A stretch of 64,000 nucleotides of DNA from Pezicula radicicola (Eukaryota > Ascomycota > Leotiomycetes > Helotiales > Dermateaceae). The DNA lies in contig PDUO01000039.1 of NCBI GenBank assembly GCA_003008705.1, forward strand, positions 4,192 to 68,191, written 5' to 3'. Of the stretch, positions 26,996 through 39,400 are shown piece after piece. The notes under the pieces are model-generated. The model did not search any database. It saw nothing but the letters and a program-made list of their open reading frames with translations, and was not told the DNA's origin. The position numbers and the translations under genes were made by a program. Each line of letters begins with the position of its first letter. Within the stretch, counting starts at the first letter, position 1.

Positions 26996-29129
26996 ATGTC
27001 GCAAACGATGGATGGAGACCCCAAGAAAGAGGAGCCATCAGTAGCGCTCATCACCAGAGTCTGTAAACTTGAACTCGTCCTAAAGGTGCCATGAACTGAC
27101 TTGGTGCAGGCATGTAATATGTGCAGGAAGAAGAAGATTCGCTGTGAGATAGTTGCAGATACTTGCGCACAATGTATAAAATACAAAACTCCGTGCTATT
27201 TCACGCCTATCAGCGTGAAACGGACGCCGAGGCGATCACCCAGGTGAGTCCTAACCATTCGACAAAGTCAAAGGCATATACTATGAAAAGCTGCTAACAC
27301 AGTATATCTAGGGACAAACATATTCAGGATTTGGAACAGAGATTGAAACGGATGGAAGATCAATTAAAGCGTGCCATGGCTCAACAGCCTAGAGCAGAAT
27401 ATCAGGTGGAAAATGCGTTTGAACTCCCAGAGACACCAAACTCGGATCAGTTCCAGACTGAAATGTATCACAATCAGCAAATGGAAGTTGAGAACTCTTT
27501 GGATAAAGCTGCTGCCCCGGCCGAGATTTCTCTCCAACCTGTGGACTTTGGCCAGCCCCTCCAGAAGAGTACGTAAAGCCTGGGCTTATCCTATCTCCAA
27601 CTAACACTCCACAGCAGCATCCACAGAATTCTCGGGGAATCAAATAGCATCATTTTCTCTGTGGAATAATGCACGCGGAGGTAACATATCTTTCAACCCC
27701 CTTCCGCCAATGGACAAGGGGCTTGCCCTCATCGAGAAGTCTTTTCGGGGTTTTAATTGCGCCTTTCCAATATTTGACCGAGAAACTTTTCTTCTCAAGT
27801 ATCAGAACTCCGAGTCTAATCTTAATGATACCTGTTGGTGGGCTTGCTTGAACGTGGTACTGGCGCTCAGTCACCGATTCACAGGCACGATGATCACTGA
27901 AAAGGAGCAAGATCAGGAAGCCTGGGGATATTTCAAAAATGCTCTAGCAGTCAGCAATCAGCTGATAACGATGGCGCCGTCGATTCAATCTGTGCAGGCG
28001 TTGATAGGAATGACTCTTCTGTTCCTTGGAACACCGAACCAAGGCCCGGTTTCCGTCTTAATCTCTTCTGCTATCAAATCGGCTCAAAGAATGGGCTTGC
28101 ACAGGAGCTATCAACAGTCCACACTCCAAGCTCCTGAAATTGAACAACGGAAACGGATCTTCTGGAGTGCTTACACGATCGACAAAGACCTCAGTCTCAC
28201 GACGGGTCAGCCGCCAACTCAGGACGACGATGATATGGATGTAGAGTTGCCTTCGGAGAGCAATTCAGAAAACTTAGATGTTTTCTATTTCCGGATCAGA
28301 TTGGCGATGATACAGGGACAAATATACAAACACCTCTGCTCTGTGAGAGCGCGCCGGCAACCTCCTGCCGAACGGATCATGGCGGCGCGAAAGCTAGAGA
28401 CTATGCTCCAGTCATGGAAAGCAAACATACCAGCCGAGGTCCTTCAAGAACATCACGGACCTGGACATGGCGGCGTGTACTCCATCATTCTCCAGCTCTC
28501 GTACTTCAACTCTCTCTCCACTGTTTATAGCTCCCTGCCCGTGTTCCCCATGTACCACGAGCTTCAAGTTCCGCAACATCCAGACATTACGTACGAAGCA
28601 AGAAAGGCCATCAAGCTGCTGGAGGTTACCCCTCGGAGGAGTTACGCTTGCCTATGGTAAGGTTTAGCCCATCCCCTGTCATGTACAAGCACCATGTTTG
28701 TCTAACGCTGTCAGGGCCGTCTTCCCAATCTACGTAACAGCCAGCACAACACTCCTAACCTACACGCTCTCCAGACCCTCCAACAAATCCGCCACCATCG
28801 ACCTCCAGCTCAGCCAGCCGCTCCTACGCCTCCTCGTCGCCCTAGCCCGCATCAGCGAGGGCCAGCGCGAGGAAGTGGCGGACATGTACCGTTCCTCAGT
28901 TGAGCTCTTCCAGAAAGCGAAGATGGCGATCGAGAGCTCGAATATGGCTCTGTGTCAGAGTAGTCAGAGTCAGGGCCAGTTTCAGTGCGCGCCGGAGGGC
29001 CAGAAGGAGTCGGTGGAGGATTTCTTGAGGCGGATGGAGAGTCTTAGTGCCGGGTATGAGAATTTTGACTTGAATTTGCTTTCGCCGAGCACGTTGGCGT
29101 GGATCGAGAGTCACAATAACCGCGGGTGA
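26996..29129 (+). CDS. Zn2Cys6 transcription factor 2
   Basis: A 636-residue product from exons 26996-27058, 27110-27243, 27312-27568, 27615-28656 and 28715-29129. The zinc cluster has Cys at 23, 26, 33, 40, 43 and 50 (CNMCRKKKIRC, then CAQC). A short coiled-coil dimerisation helix follows (KHIQDLEQRLKRMEDQLK). The fungal-specific transcription-factor domain has QSVQALIGMTLLFLG, AQRMGLHRSY and RKRIFWSAYTIDKDLSL. The first intron has a weak donor (GTCTGT) but is required to join ITR to ACNMC in frame. It is divergent from factor 1. Either or both may switch on the flanking biosynthetic genes. Confidence 0.88.
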
Positions 29130-29791
29130 GATGGCTTGCGGCTCAAAGATGAGACGGAAACACGAGCGGATGGAGAAAGTATGGCATGTGGAAGAAGGGA
29201 GAAATTTATAGTTGTACATGTACGTGGCATCACTGATTCCTGTGGTTGAGTGATAATCTACCCAAGCCTCGTGCCTTGTTCCCCGAACAACAGAGCAAAC
29301 TGATTCACCAGGTTCTGAATGCAGGCACTTGAGGTCATACTGGGAGAATCAGGTGGGCGTGACACAGGGCTCACAGTAAACAATATGCTGGCTCACTTGG
29401 TCTCAAGATAGGAGAATATAACATAACGGGCTGTTCTAACATCCGACTTCCTTCCAGTGACGACCATTCTGATCGGTCGACAAGACTCATGCGATCATGC
29501 CCTTGGGCCTACACAGTCTACCTACAGATCTTTTGAACTTTTTCAATATCTTCTAGTCTAGGATAGGAAAGAAAACCCCCTACAATCAATGAACCAGCAG
29601 CGGGTTGAGGAAACCTGCTTTCTCCTAACAGCATCACATGGGAGTTGGAGGCTCGACGGGACCTAGCGGCATAATCGATCATCTTGCAAAGCAACATTTC
29701 CGACGTACCGCCCCTCAGAAATTCAGACATGAAGATAAATCCGCCCTTGAACACTGAGAGTCGCGCGGGATAGGCCGGCCTGGAGAGGGTC
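29130..29791. other. Intergenic, convergent 3' ends
   Basis: Between the stops of transcription factor 2 (plus) and the DH-KR gene (minus). The minus-strand open frame 29518-29961 overlaps the DH-KR 3' end in another frame. It contains no acyl-carrier serine motif (GxDSL), so the missing end of the carrier domain is not here. Confidence 0.6.
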
Positions 29792-32539
29792 TCAGTTTGA
29801 GGCATTTCCAAGAGCGTCATTGAGAAGATTCTCCACCTCCTCGACGGTCGGCGCTTCAGGCGGGATAAACTGATGCGCTTCCAACATCCTCGCATCCTTC
29901 TTCCACGCGGGCCTGCAACTGGAAGCCGTAATAGGTTTCGTAGTCGTGATGCCCAGCGCAAAATGGCTTTTCTTATCCCCAGGGCGAGAATGCGTGATGC
30001 ATATTGCTAGGGCGTCGATGAGGTCCGGTTCAGATAGGAAGTAGTAGCCGCTCTTCTTGAGGTTCGTGACCAGCGCGGCGTTCTCTGTCGCCATACCGAC
30101 GCCGCCCATGAAGCCAATGTCGATGACGGATGCGGCGAGGCCCTGCCCGTGCCGGTATTTCACGAAGGCGTCCAGGAAAGAGTTGGCGGAGTTGTAGTTA
30201 GCTTGACCCCACTGGCCTGTGATTCCGCATATTGAGGAGAAGAGCAGGAAGAAGTCTAGCGACGAAGCGGAGAGAGCGTGGTGTAGGTTCCAGGTCCCTT
30301 TGACTTTAGGCTGTACACATGTTTCCCAGTCACTGAACGTCATCTGCGATAGAAAGTTGTCCTATGATAAGTTAGCAAAGTCCTCTTACAAGGAAGTAGT
30401 AGATACGTACTCTCATCACGGCAGACATCTGCATGACGCCTGCAATTGGCTTCGCCACTTGCCTCACAGCAGCTTCCACGTCCTCCAAATTGTTTACACT
30501 CCCCGCGAATGTCGAGATCGAACACCCCTGACTTCTCAACTCGTTGAAGAACGGCGTCGTGTCGGGGCCTTCTTTTGCAGAGCGGGATAGATAGAGAATG
30601 TTACGCGCACCATTCTCCACCATCCAGCGTGAGATCTCTCGGCCAAGACCGCCCAGCCCTCCAACTAGAAAGTAGCAAGCGTCAGAACGGAAGCTGACGG
30701 GAACTGTTGAAGTTTCATCGCCGTTGACATTTGCCGTCAATTTATTATTGTAGCACGCAAGTTCCTCTTCTGTTGTTGTCCAGTGTAGTCGGGGAATCTT
30801 GACCTCGCCATCAAAAATTGCGTACTCGTAATCGGGATCTAGGTCTTTGCTCTTCGGCCGATTGCCGAGACCTTGGTATATCTGCAAGATTCCCTTGGCA
30901 GCGTCGAGGTCCTCATTATCAACCTCAATGGTGGTAATATCCTTCCTCAACTCCACTCTCAGCGTTCTCGTCAAACCGATGATCATTGATGTATTTGGAT
31001 CCTTGCACGTTATCTGCGCGCTGGGAGTCACCCAGATCATAGAACCCTTGAAAGCAGACATCTTCTTGGTAAAATTTTGGAAGCGGGCTTCTGTAAAGTT
31101 GTAGACGTATGGTTCGCCAAAGTCCAGGAGGGAGATGACATCTTGACCTGGAGGGAAGCTATCTTCAAGGCTGCATGTGTCACACTCAATCTCGTTCTCT
31201 TGAAAGTACGTTTTGACGGCGATGGCGAGGGGGCGGTTGCCGTTTGGAACGAGGAGCGTTACTTTCTTCGCACGGCCGGTAGTAGCTTTCAATCTTGCGG
31301 CGCTCCATTCTGTGGTAGAGAAAAGCTTGCTCTCTACCTTTTGTCTATTGCTGGAAACAATAGTCATTCTGCAACCCTGGATTGTTAGCACCGGCTGGCC
31401 CTCATTTGAGATCATTGAAACATCGCCCGTCCAACCGTTTAGTCTAGTTTCGGTGGCTTTCCCTCCCAGTCTCAATTTCCCTAATACACCAGTTATAACA
31501 AGAGTCTCAATGTAGCTTGGGATTGACAATTTCCGTAGCTTTCGGCCTTGTCCCTGACATTTCGCGACCATCAAGATTTGGAAACTTTGTTCTATTGTCA
31601 CAGGATGGAGAATGTACTTTGCTGCGCCTTCAAATGCTGAACTGGAAGCGACTGCTCTGAGGTCCGTTACACTCGTGGTTATTTCGTCCAGGTTCCGGAA
31701 TTTCGAACCATATTGGAGCCCTGAATCTGCTGTGATATCGTACCAGTAATTTCGCGAGACATGCCTTGCCAATGAGTCTTTTGGATGCGGAGCCGGTGTA
31801 GAATCTAAGTTTCCCACTCCAAGGGAGGATATTCTCCCAATACATCGCTCTATCCAATTGCTACCATCAGAAGATGATGTGATCTGAAAGTTGTACCAAC
31901 GTTCCTTTTCTGCAGCATTCTCAATTGGTTGAAGCTTAGTCTGAAGTTGTAATTTTAAGTCTGGATTTAGCAATAGAGCTGAGGTAATAGATACATCTCT
32001 CAGCGTGTATGAAAGTGATTTTCCGTCGGACATTTCATTCGCTGCCTCGACTACCATTGAGATGTAGCCGCCGACTGGAAACAATATTTGATCGAGGAAG
32101 ACATGTTCTGTAAGCCACGGTACGTTCTTCGTCTCGAGAGTATTTAGCCATGATATCTCTGTGTCATGGCCTTGGGCGACTCGTGAGCCCAAGAGTTCGT
32201 GCACCGGGTGTACAGCTATATGACAGAGTTGGTTGACGCGAAACAAATGGCGAGGCTATGAATACGCTTGGAGGCTGAATTTATCGTACCTGTCAACTTA
32301 TTTGAGTTCACACCAGCGTTCCCATTTCCCTTCCCGCTCTGAAACTTCCCTATTCTTATGGACTTGGGTGTTGGAGCATCCCAGCTCAGAAAGCTCGCTT
32401 TTGGACCTTCATCGCCATCATCTGCCTGCTCTTCCTTTACTGGAACCGGTCTATCCCAACTCAGGAACTCGTCATCATTCCTTATCTTGATCGTAGACCG
32501 CACGATTGGCTCGTCCCAGCTCAGGAAATGCGAATCCAT
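29792..32539 (-). CDS. KS/AT-less polyketide-synthase-like protein: FLSWD repeats, DH, KR, truncated ACP
   Basis: An 874-residue product from exons 32539-32290, 32215-30411 and 30361-29792; all junctions are GT-AG and the frame closes. Residues 1-83 hold three repeats, FLSWDEP, FLSWDRP and FLSWDAP, in an acidic, low-complexity tail. Then comes a reducing-PKS dehydratase (from about HELLGSR at 89). It has active-site H121 (HVFLDQILFP, with Asp where Gly is usual) and HPVTIEQ, with Glu where the catalytic Asp is expected. A structural linker follows, then a ketoreductase with LVGGLGGLGR (about 600-609) and intact Ser/Tyr741/Asn745 (LLFSS, QANYNSAN). The last 20 residues look like helix 1 of a carrier domain, ending before the Ser. 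There is no KS, AT, MT or ER. It may be a trans-acting partner of the divergent NR-PKS or a truncated former HR-PKS whose open frame has been kept. Confidence 0.85.
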
Positions 32540-32875
32540 AATTTCGAAGAAGATCCCGAAGACGTTGGTAAATTGCGAGCAAAACTTCCTAAGTATACTT
32601 ACTTACTGTATCCTGGAGTGCTAATCTGCGTCCATGGATAGGTTGTACGATGATAGGATCGTTTCTTCGGACTTTCAACGCAGTCCCATGTTGGCAGGGA
32701 AGAGAGCCATAGCATCTCGGAACTTGGGACTATAGGCCACGATTCAGCATGTGACTCGCGGGCTTGAGGTACCTAGTACACTGTAATTCGAAGTTTGCTT
32801 ATCTCATGAAACCGTATCATACTGGTCGTATTAGATACGCTATCCGAATACCGCTTCCATGCGAACTATGTGCTA

Positions 32876-32887
32876 CGGACCGGTCCG
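32876..32887. promoter_or_regulatory. Palindrome CGGACCGGTCCG, candidate zinc-cluster site
   Basis: A perfect 12-base palindrome of the form CGG-N6-CCG. Zn2Cys6 dimers bind inverted CGG triplets, and an N6 spacing is the one known for Ppr1/UaY-type factors. It lies about 550 bases before the NR-PKS start and about 340 before the DH-KR start. Whether either local Zn2Cys6 protein binds it is untested. Confidence 0.4.
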
Positions 32888-32911
32888 CGACGACCGGCTC
32901 TACGGATGGAA

Positions 32912-32946
32912 GTAAGGCGTAAGGCGTAAGACGTGAGACGTAAGGA
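32912..32946. repeat. 7-bp tandem repeat, five units
   Basis: Units GTAAGGC, GTAAGGC, GTAAGAC, GTGAGAC and GTAAGGA run head to tail within the divergent promoter. The differences are mostly G/A transitions. Confidence 0.8.
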
Positions 32947-33437
32947 GTAGCGTAGCACCAGAGCGGATAAAGTCACATGCTCGCAAACCGGAGCGCCAGA
33001 CTAGCGCAACATTAGGTAAGGTACCAGTATCTTTGCCGGTATGTCTTCACCGGCCGCCATTCGGATAGCTACATCATGGTGCCCGGATATCAGTTCAGCG
33101 GGCAGAGAGCCCTGAATGTTGATGCACCCTCCCAGATAACCCCAGTTTTACCGACTCGAGCCTGATAATCTTTGTCAACATGACTCCCAATCATCAAGAC
33201 CGTAGCAAGAAGCGGAGGAACCCCGAGGCCGACAGCTTGATTCTTTCCAGGCCGTGTCAGATACATATGCTAGAGATAGCTGTCCGGTGCTGTTTCCCCC
33301 AAGATTTCATTCGATTTTGCTTGCTTCTAGATTCTGCCATCAATGAATAGAAAACCATATTCTATACCCATTCTATACGCCATCCTATGATTCTATACCG
33401 GGGCATCAACAAGAATCTGCATTTTTAGATCGGAAAT

Positions 33438-36400
33438 ATGGCTGGCGCGTTTGAGGTCCTTCTCTTTGGAGATGAGACGGGCGATTTCCGCGAGCCTCTA
33501 GACAAGCTCTGTGAGCGCCGGAGAGGTGTTGTTTTTCTACATTTCATCCAAAGGCTACATGAGACTCTTCGCGATGAGATCCACAAGCAGCCCCGTCATG
33601 TGCAGAAGCAGATCCCTCCATTTACAGACATTCCAGATCTGGTGAAGAGGTACACGGAGTCAGGCTCACGGAACCCGATCCTCGAATCTACTCTCACATG
33701 CATATGTCAATTAGCAAGTGTCATGAGGTACGCTTTCCGTTTAATATACTGAAACCAAATAATGGCATAATACTGACAACTATAGCTATTTTGATGACCA
33801 TCCTTCTCAATACATCGTGCCATCCGACACCGTATTAGCGGGTCTATGCACCGGTTTACTAGCTGCTACAGCTGTATCAGCAAGCCGAAGTCTTGTGGAT
33901 CTGGTACCTATTGCATTGAAGACAGTTCAAGTAGCATTTCGAATTGGCGCGAAAGTCTATAGGGCTGCACAGAGGTTATCGACAAGTAAAGATGGGAATG
34001 CCGATCGGAGCTGGTCGACACTCGTGATAGGAATGCAGAAGGAATCCGCAATTTCCGAGCTAGAATGTTTCAATAAGTCAAAAGTAATGAGCCTTTCAAC
34101 GCAATATATTTGGTGGCTGACACAATTATTAGGGCCTTCCAAGGGCTAGCTATGCCTATCTAAGCTCCACCAGTACAGATGCCGTCACTGTAAGCGGACC
34201 GCCAGAAACATTAAAGACCTTGTTTGAGGAGTCTTCGAACTTCAAAAAGCGAAAGTTAGTCAAACTTGACATATTTGGACCGTTCCACGCGCCACACGTG
34301 TACAGTACCGCGGATATCGATGAAGTATTGCAACCCGTTGCCGATGCCAACATCAAATCTACCCGACCCCTGGTTGCAGTCGTGTCAGGAGCTTCTAGAG
34401 ACTCTCTTTCTGAAGCTACTTTTCACCAGTTCATGAGGAAAATTGTGCATGAAATTTTGATCGAGCCACTCTCCTTCGATGGCTTACTCACCGAGCTCGT
34501 TGCTAAGGGGGAGGACTCAGACAAGAAAGCATGTCAAGTGACTTCAGTTGGCCCATCAAATGCTACTAACAGCGTAGTCACAGCGCTGAAAACAATTAAA
34601 AGCTTTGAAGTAAAGGCTGGAAAGCAGTTTAGGTCATTGGAAGCTTTTTCGAACGTACCGGGAAACACGACAAAAATCGCCATTGTGGGAATGGCAGGCC
34701 GTTTCCCCAGCGCTGATACGCTTGAAAACTTTTGGAGTGTATTAGAACAAGGATTAGATCTACATCGACCAATCCCTCCAGATCGGTGGGATGTCGACGC
34801 GCACACCGACCCGACGGGCAAGAAAAAGAACACTGGGCATACTCCCTATGGCTGTTTCATCGAGGAGCCTGGCCTATTTGATCCAAAGTTCTTCAATATG
34901 TCGCCCCGTGAAGCCTATCAAACCGACCCGATGCAGAGACTAGGTATAACTACAGCTTACGAGGCACTTGAAATGTCGGGATACGTTCCTAATAGGACCC
35001 CTTCATCGATGTTAGCACGTGTTGGGACTTTCTACGGCCAAACTAGCGACGATTGGCGTCAGGTAAATGCGGCGGAGAATATTGATACATACTACATCCC
35101 TGGTACTATCAGGGCGTTCGCCTCGGGGCGCATCAATTACCATTTCAAATTTGGTGGACCAAGTACGCAAATTCTCTGAAAATTTTCTTCATTGTGCGTC
35201 CAAAATTAGCTGGCATTGAGACGACAGATACTTGGGATTGTCAAGTTTTCCATTTTCTCAGAAGTCCTGGCAGATTTGGTGGCTCTTACATACTTTGAAA
35301 TATGTCTTGATGATGCCATGCTAATTGGGAGAAATACAGGTTACTCCGTGGACACCGCTTGCTCCTCAAGTTTTGCAGCCATTCAGCTTGCGTGCTCAGC
35401 CCTTCGAGCGAAAGAATGTGATACCGCAATCGCCGGTGGTCTCAATGTTATGACCTGCCCTGATCTGTACGCTGGGCTCAGTCGAGCACAGTTTTTGTCG
35501 AAAACAGGATCGTGTAAAACTTTCGACGATGGAGCAGATGGATTTTGCCGTGGAGATGGAGTTGGGGCAGTTGTTTTAAAGAGACTAGAGGATGCCGAAG
35601 CAGATAATGACCCTATTCTAGCTGTTGTCTTAGGAACAGCGACGAATCATTCGGCAGATGCTGTATCAATGACCCAACCGTATGCCCCAGCTCAGGAGTT
35701 CTTATACAAGAAAATCTTGAATGAGGCAGGAGTGGATGCTCGCGATGTCAGCTATGTCGAAATGCACGGTACGCATATTTCATGGATATTCATTGCTTCA
35801 TTTGGAGAAGTTCGGGAGCACCGCGAGCTCATTGGCTTTCGGCTGGAGCATTTGATCGTTTCAAATTTTCTGAAACATTGAAAAGCTCCAGCCTGCTCCC
35901 GAATAACTCGGCGGACTTCTTGATCAATTGATACTGACTTCGTGAACTCGCAGGCACTGGCACAGTTTGTCTCACTTTTTCTATTCCGTCAAGTTTTCCC
36001 ACTGACTTCAATGTAGCAAATTGGCGATGGTACCGAGATGAAATCCATTTCAAATGTATTTGCTCCACGGCATCAAGGACGACGACCTGCTGGACAACTA
36101 CTTCACCTTGGAGCTTTGAAAGCGAACATTGGTCATGGAGAGGCATCAGCTGGTGTCGCTTCTTTGATAAAGGTCTTACTTATGTTACAGAGAAATGCCA
36201 TTCCTCCTCATGTAGGCATCAAAGGTGTTATCAACCATACTTTCCCCGATGACATAGAAGAAAGAGGCATTCGGATTGCATTCAAAGAGACCCCTTGGGT
36301 TCGCCCCGCAGAAGGCAAAAGACTGGCGTACTTGAACAACTTCGGGGCATCAGGTGGAAATACTGGCATGCTTATCGAAGATGCACCCAGACATGTTTCA

Positions 36401-39400
36401 GGGGAGCCTGACCCTAGAGGATCGTTCGTCATTCCTGTGACGGCAAAATCAGCGTCATCGTTAAGAAATAACATTCAAAACCTCATCGCTTATCTCGACC
36501 AAAGACCAAACACACCATTAGCGAGTCTTTCATATACTTTGGCTGCGAGAAGGATACATCACCAGTTTCGCATCTCTTTTGCGGCATCTAGTATCGCCGA
36601 AGTTAAGAAAGCCTTGACCTTAGCTCAAGATCAAACTGTCAAGGCTCTTTCGAAACCCCCAAAATTGTTCTTTCTCTTCACAGGTCAAGGCTCTCACTAT
36701 CCATCGCTTGGGAAGGCATTGTTTGAAGATTCGGAACAGTTTCGCACTGATATCTTAGACTTTGATCGGATCGGTCAGAATCAAGGCTTCCCATCTTTCC
36801 TTCCTCTCATTGATGGAACTATCTCGGATATAGAATCGCTTCCACCGGTCATCGTGCAGCTTGGGCTATCCTGCATTCAAATGGCGTTGGCACGATTATG
36901 GAAATCTTGGGGAATTGTGCCAAGTGCTGTTCTTGGTCACAGCCTTGGCCAGTACGCGGCCCTGAACGTCGCAGGCGTTCTATCCGTGAGCGATACCATA
37001 TTCCTCGTCGGCCGAAGAGCAGAGCTGCTTGAGGAGAAATGTACTGTAGGAACTCACGCTATGTTGGCCATCGGAGCATCTGTGGATTCTGTCCACAAGC
37101 TTTTGGAAGGTGAAAATTTGGAAGGCGAAAATTTGGAAGTCGCTTGTGTCAACGGCCCTCGCGAGACAGTGATCAGTGGCCCTACGAAGCAAATGATGTC
37201 GTACTCCAAGATTCTCAAAGAGGCCGGCGTCAAGTGTGTGGTGTTGCCAACAGCTTACGCTTTCCACTCCAGTCAAGTGTCTACCATCATGGACTCGCTA
37301 CGAAGCGTCGCGGAATCAATTACCTTCCACGATCCAGATATTCCAGTCATTTCCCCTCTACTTCGAGCAGTTGTACGGCGTGGCAATGTTTTTGGCCCGG
37401 ATTTCTTAGCTCGCCACGCAAGAGAGCCAGTCAATTTTGCAGGGGCTCTCGCAGCTGCTAAGAAGGATGGTTTGATCACTCCAAACACAGTCTTTCTTGA
37501 GCTTGGACCTACGCCCATTTGCTCCGCGTTTGTCAAGTCGAACCTCGGCAGCGAGGTAGTGACAGTATCATCTCTCCGCAAGAACGAAAATGCCTGGAAA
37601 TCAATTGCCAACTCGCTCAGTGTTCTACACCTCCATGGAGCCCCAATTACCTGGAACGAAGTTTACCGTGGTTACGGATCGTCGCATAGAGTTCTTTCAC
37701 TTCCGCGTTATTCATTTGATCTCAAGAACTACTGGATCAATTACACTAACAACTGGCAGCTGACCAAGGGAGAGTTAATAGAAGCGCTAGCCAAGCCAAA
37801 GAAGCCTAAGAATAGACAGACAACTGCATCGATTCAAAAGATAACGAAAGAAGATCTCGGAAAAAAGACTGTCACGCTGGTCGCCGAATCCGACTTGATG
37901 GAACCTGACCTTCACGAAGCTATTTTCGGACACCTAATAAACGGATCAGCCCTCACTCCATCAGTATGTACTTACCAACAACAATTGATGACAAGTATTA
38001 ACAGGATTTTAGGCAGTGTACTCCGATATGGCACTAACCCTTGCAGGCCAACTTTATCGAAAGACAACCGAGAAGCCCGCGGAGAATATCGGCATGGACG
38101 TCCGCCATCTCGAAATCATCAAACCTTTGATCGCAAGGTCTCGCGATTCCAAGAAGCCACAAATTGTGAGGATAACGGCCACAGCAGAAAGAACTATCAA
38201 AGCTGCCAACGTCAATTTCACTAGCCTGGCTGCGGATGGGAAGACATGGGACTTACATGCTTCGTGTACGATTCAATATGGCGATACGAAGACATGGCTG
38301 GGCGACTGGGCACGCGTCGCCTATCTGATCCGCTCACGCGTGAACTTGCTGGTCCAAGGTCTCGACAGTAGAGCTACCAAAAAGGTAGACCGCAAGCAGA
38401 CATATGAACTGTTTTCAACCCTGGTCCATTACAATAAGAAATATCATGGGATGAAGAACGTTCTTATCGACAGCAAGAACTTCGAAGCCGCTTCATTGAT
38501 CGAGTTTACTGCCAAGGAAGACGACGGCGATTTCGAATACAACCCCTATTGGATCGACAACATCACCCATCTCTCTGGATATGTACTCAATGGCTCCGAT
38601 GCTGTCGATCATAACAAGACTGTTTACATCTCCCACGGCTGGGAATCTTGCCGGGTCGCCCGCCCAATATCCGGCGACAAGACCTACCGAAATTATGTCA
38701 AGATGCAGCCTGGGCCCAAGAATACCATGGCTGGTGATGTGTATGTTTTCGATGACAACGAAATAGTTGCTGTCATCGGTGGCGTGAAGTTCCAGGCCAT
38801 CCCACGCACTCTTCTTAACAAACTCCTCCCGCCCACCAATGGCTTCATCCTACCGTCAGCCCCGCGGAAAGAGTCGCGAAAGCCGGAAGCGAAGCCTCAA
38901 AAGGCACCTAAAGCTATCCAGAAGCCCGCGCCTCCCAAACCTCGTCCAGTAGCCCAAAGCAAAGCTAGTCCTGCGGTCGACACCTTCATGAGCATCATTG
39001 CTGAAGAATTGGGCATGGAGACTTCCGAATTGCTTGACGAGTCTGAGTTTGCCGACATTGGAGTCGACTCGCTCATGTCACTCTCTGTTACTGGCAGGAT
39101 ACGGGAAGAGCTCGATATGGATGTTCCCACATCACTATTTACAGACAACCCAACTATTGGTGAAGCGAAAGCTGCGCTGCTGGCTCTTAGAGGCGATGAA
39201 GCGGCCGGTGATGATGCTTCTGATGACGCTCCTTCAGACGATGACGACGATGGCGATGTCTCCGAGGAAAAAGTGGCCGAAGAGCCAAATGGTAGCGGAA
39301 ACCTGAACGGAGGCAATGTTGCATCTGGTGCAGCCATTGACAAAATCCTTGAGATCATATCGGATGAACTAGGCACGGAGCCATCCGAGCTTGACGATGT

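Larger units (their letters stand above)
32540..33437. promoter_or_regulatory. Bidirectional promoter of the DH-KR gene and the NR-PKS
   Basis: This 898-base intergenic region holds the promoters of the two divergent PKS-type genes. It contains a 12-base palindrome (32876-32887), a 7-bp tandem repeat (32912-32946) and no credible gene. Shared control of the two transcripts is inferred from the head-to-head arrangement. Confidence 0.6.

Noticed and set aside
29518..29961. Possible continuation of the DH-KR protein supplying a full ACP
   Set aside because: It is in a different frame, has no GxDSL phosphopantetheine motif, and no splice pair gives one.
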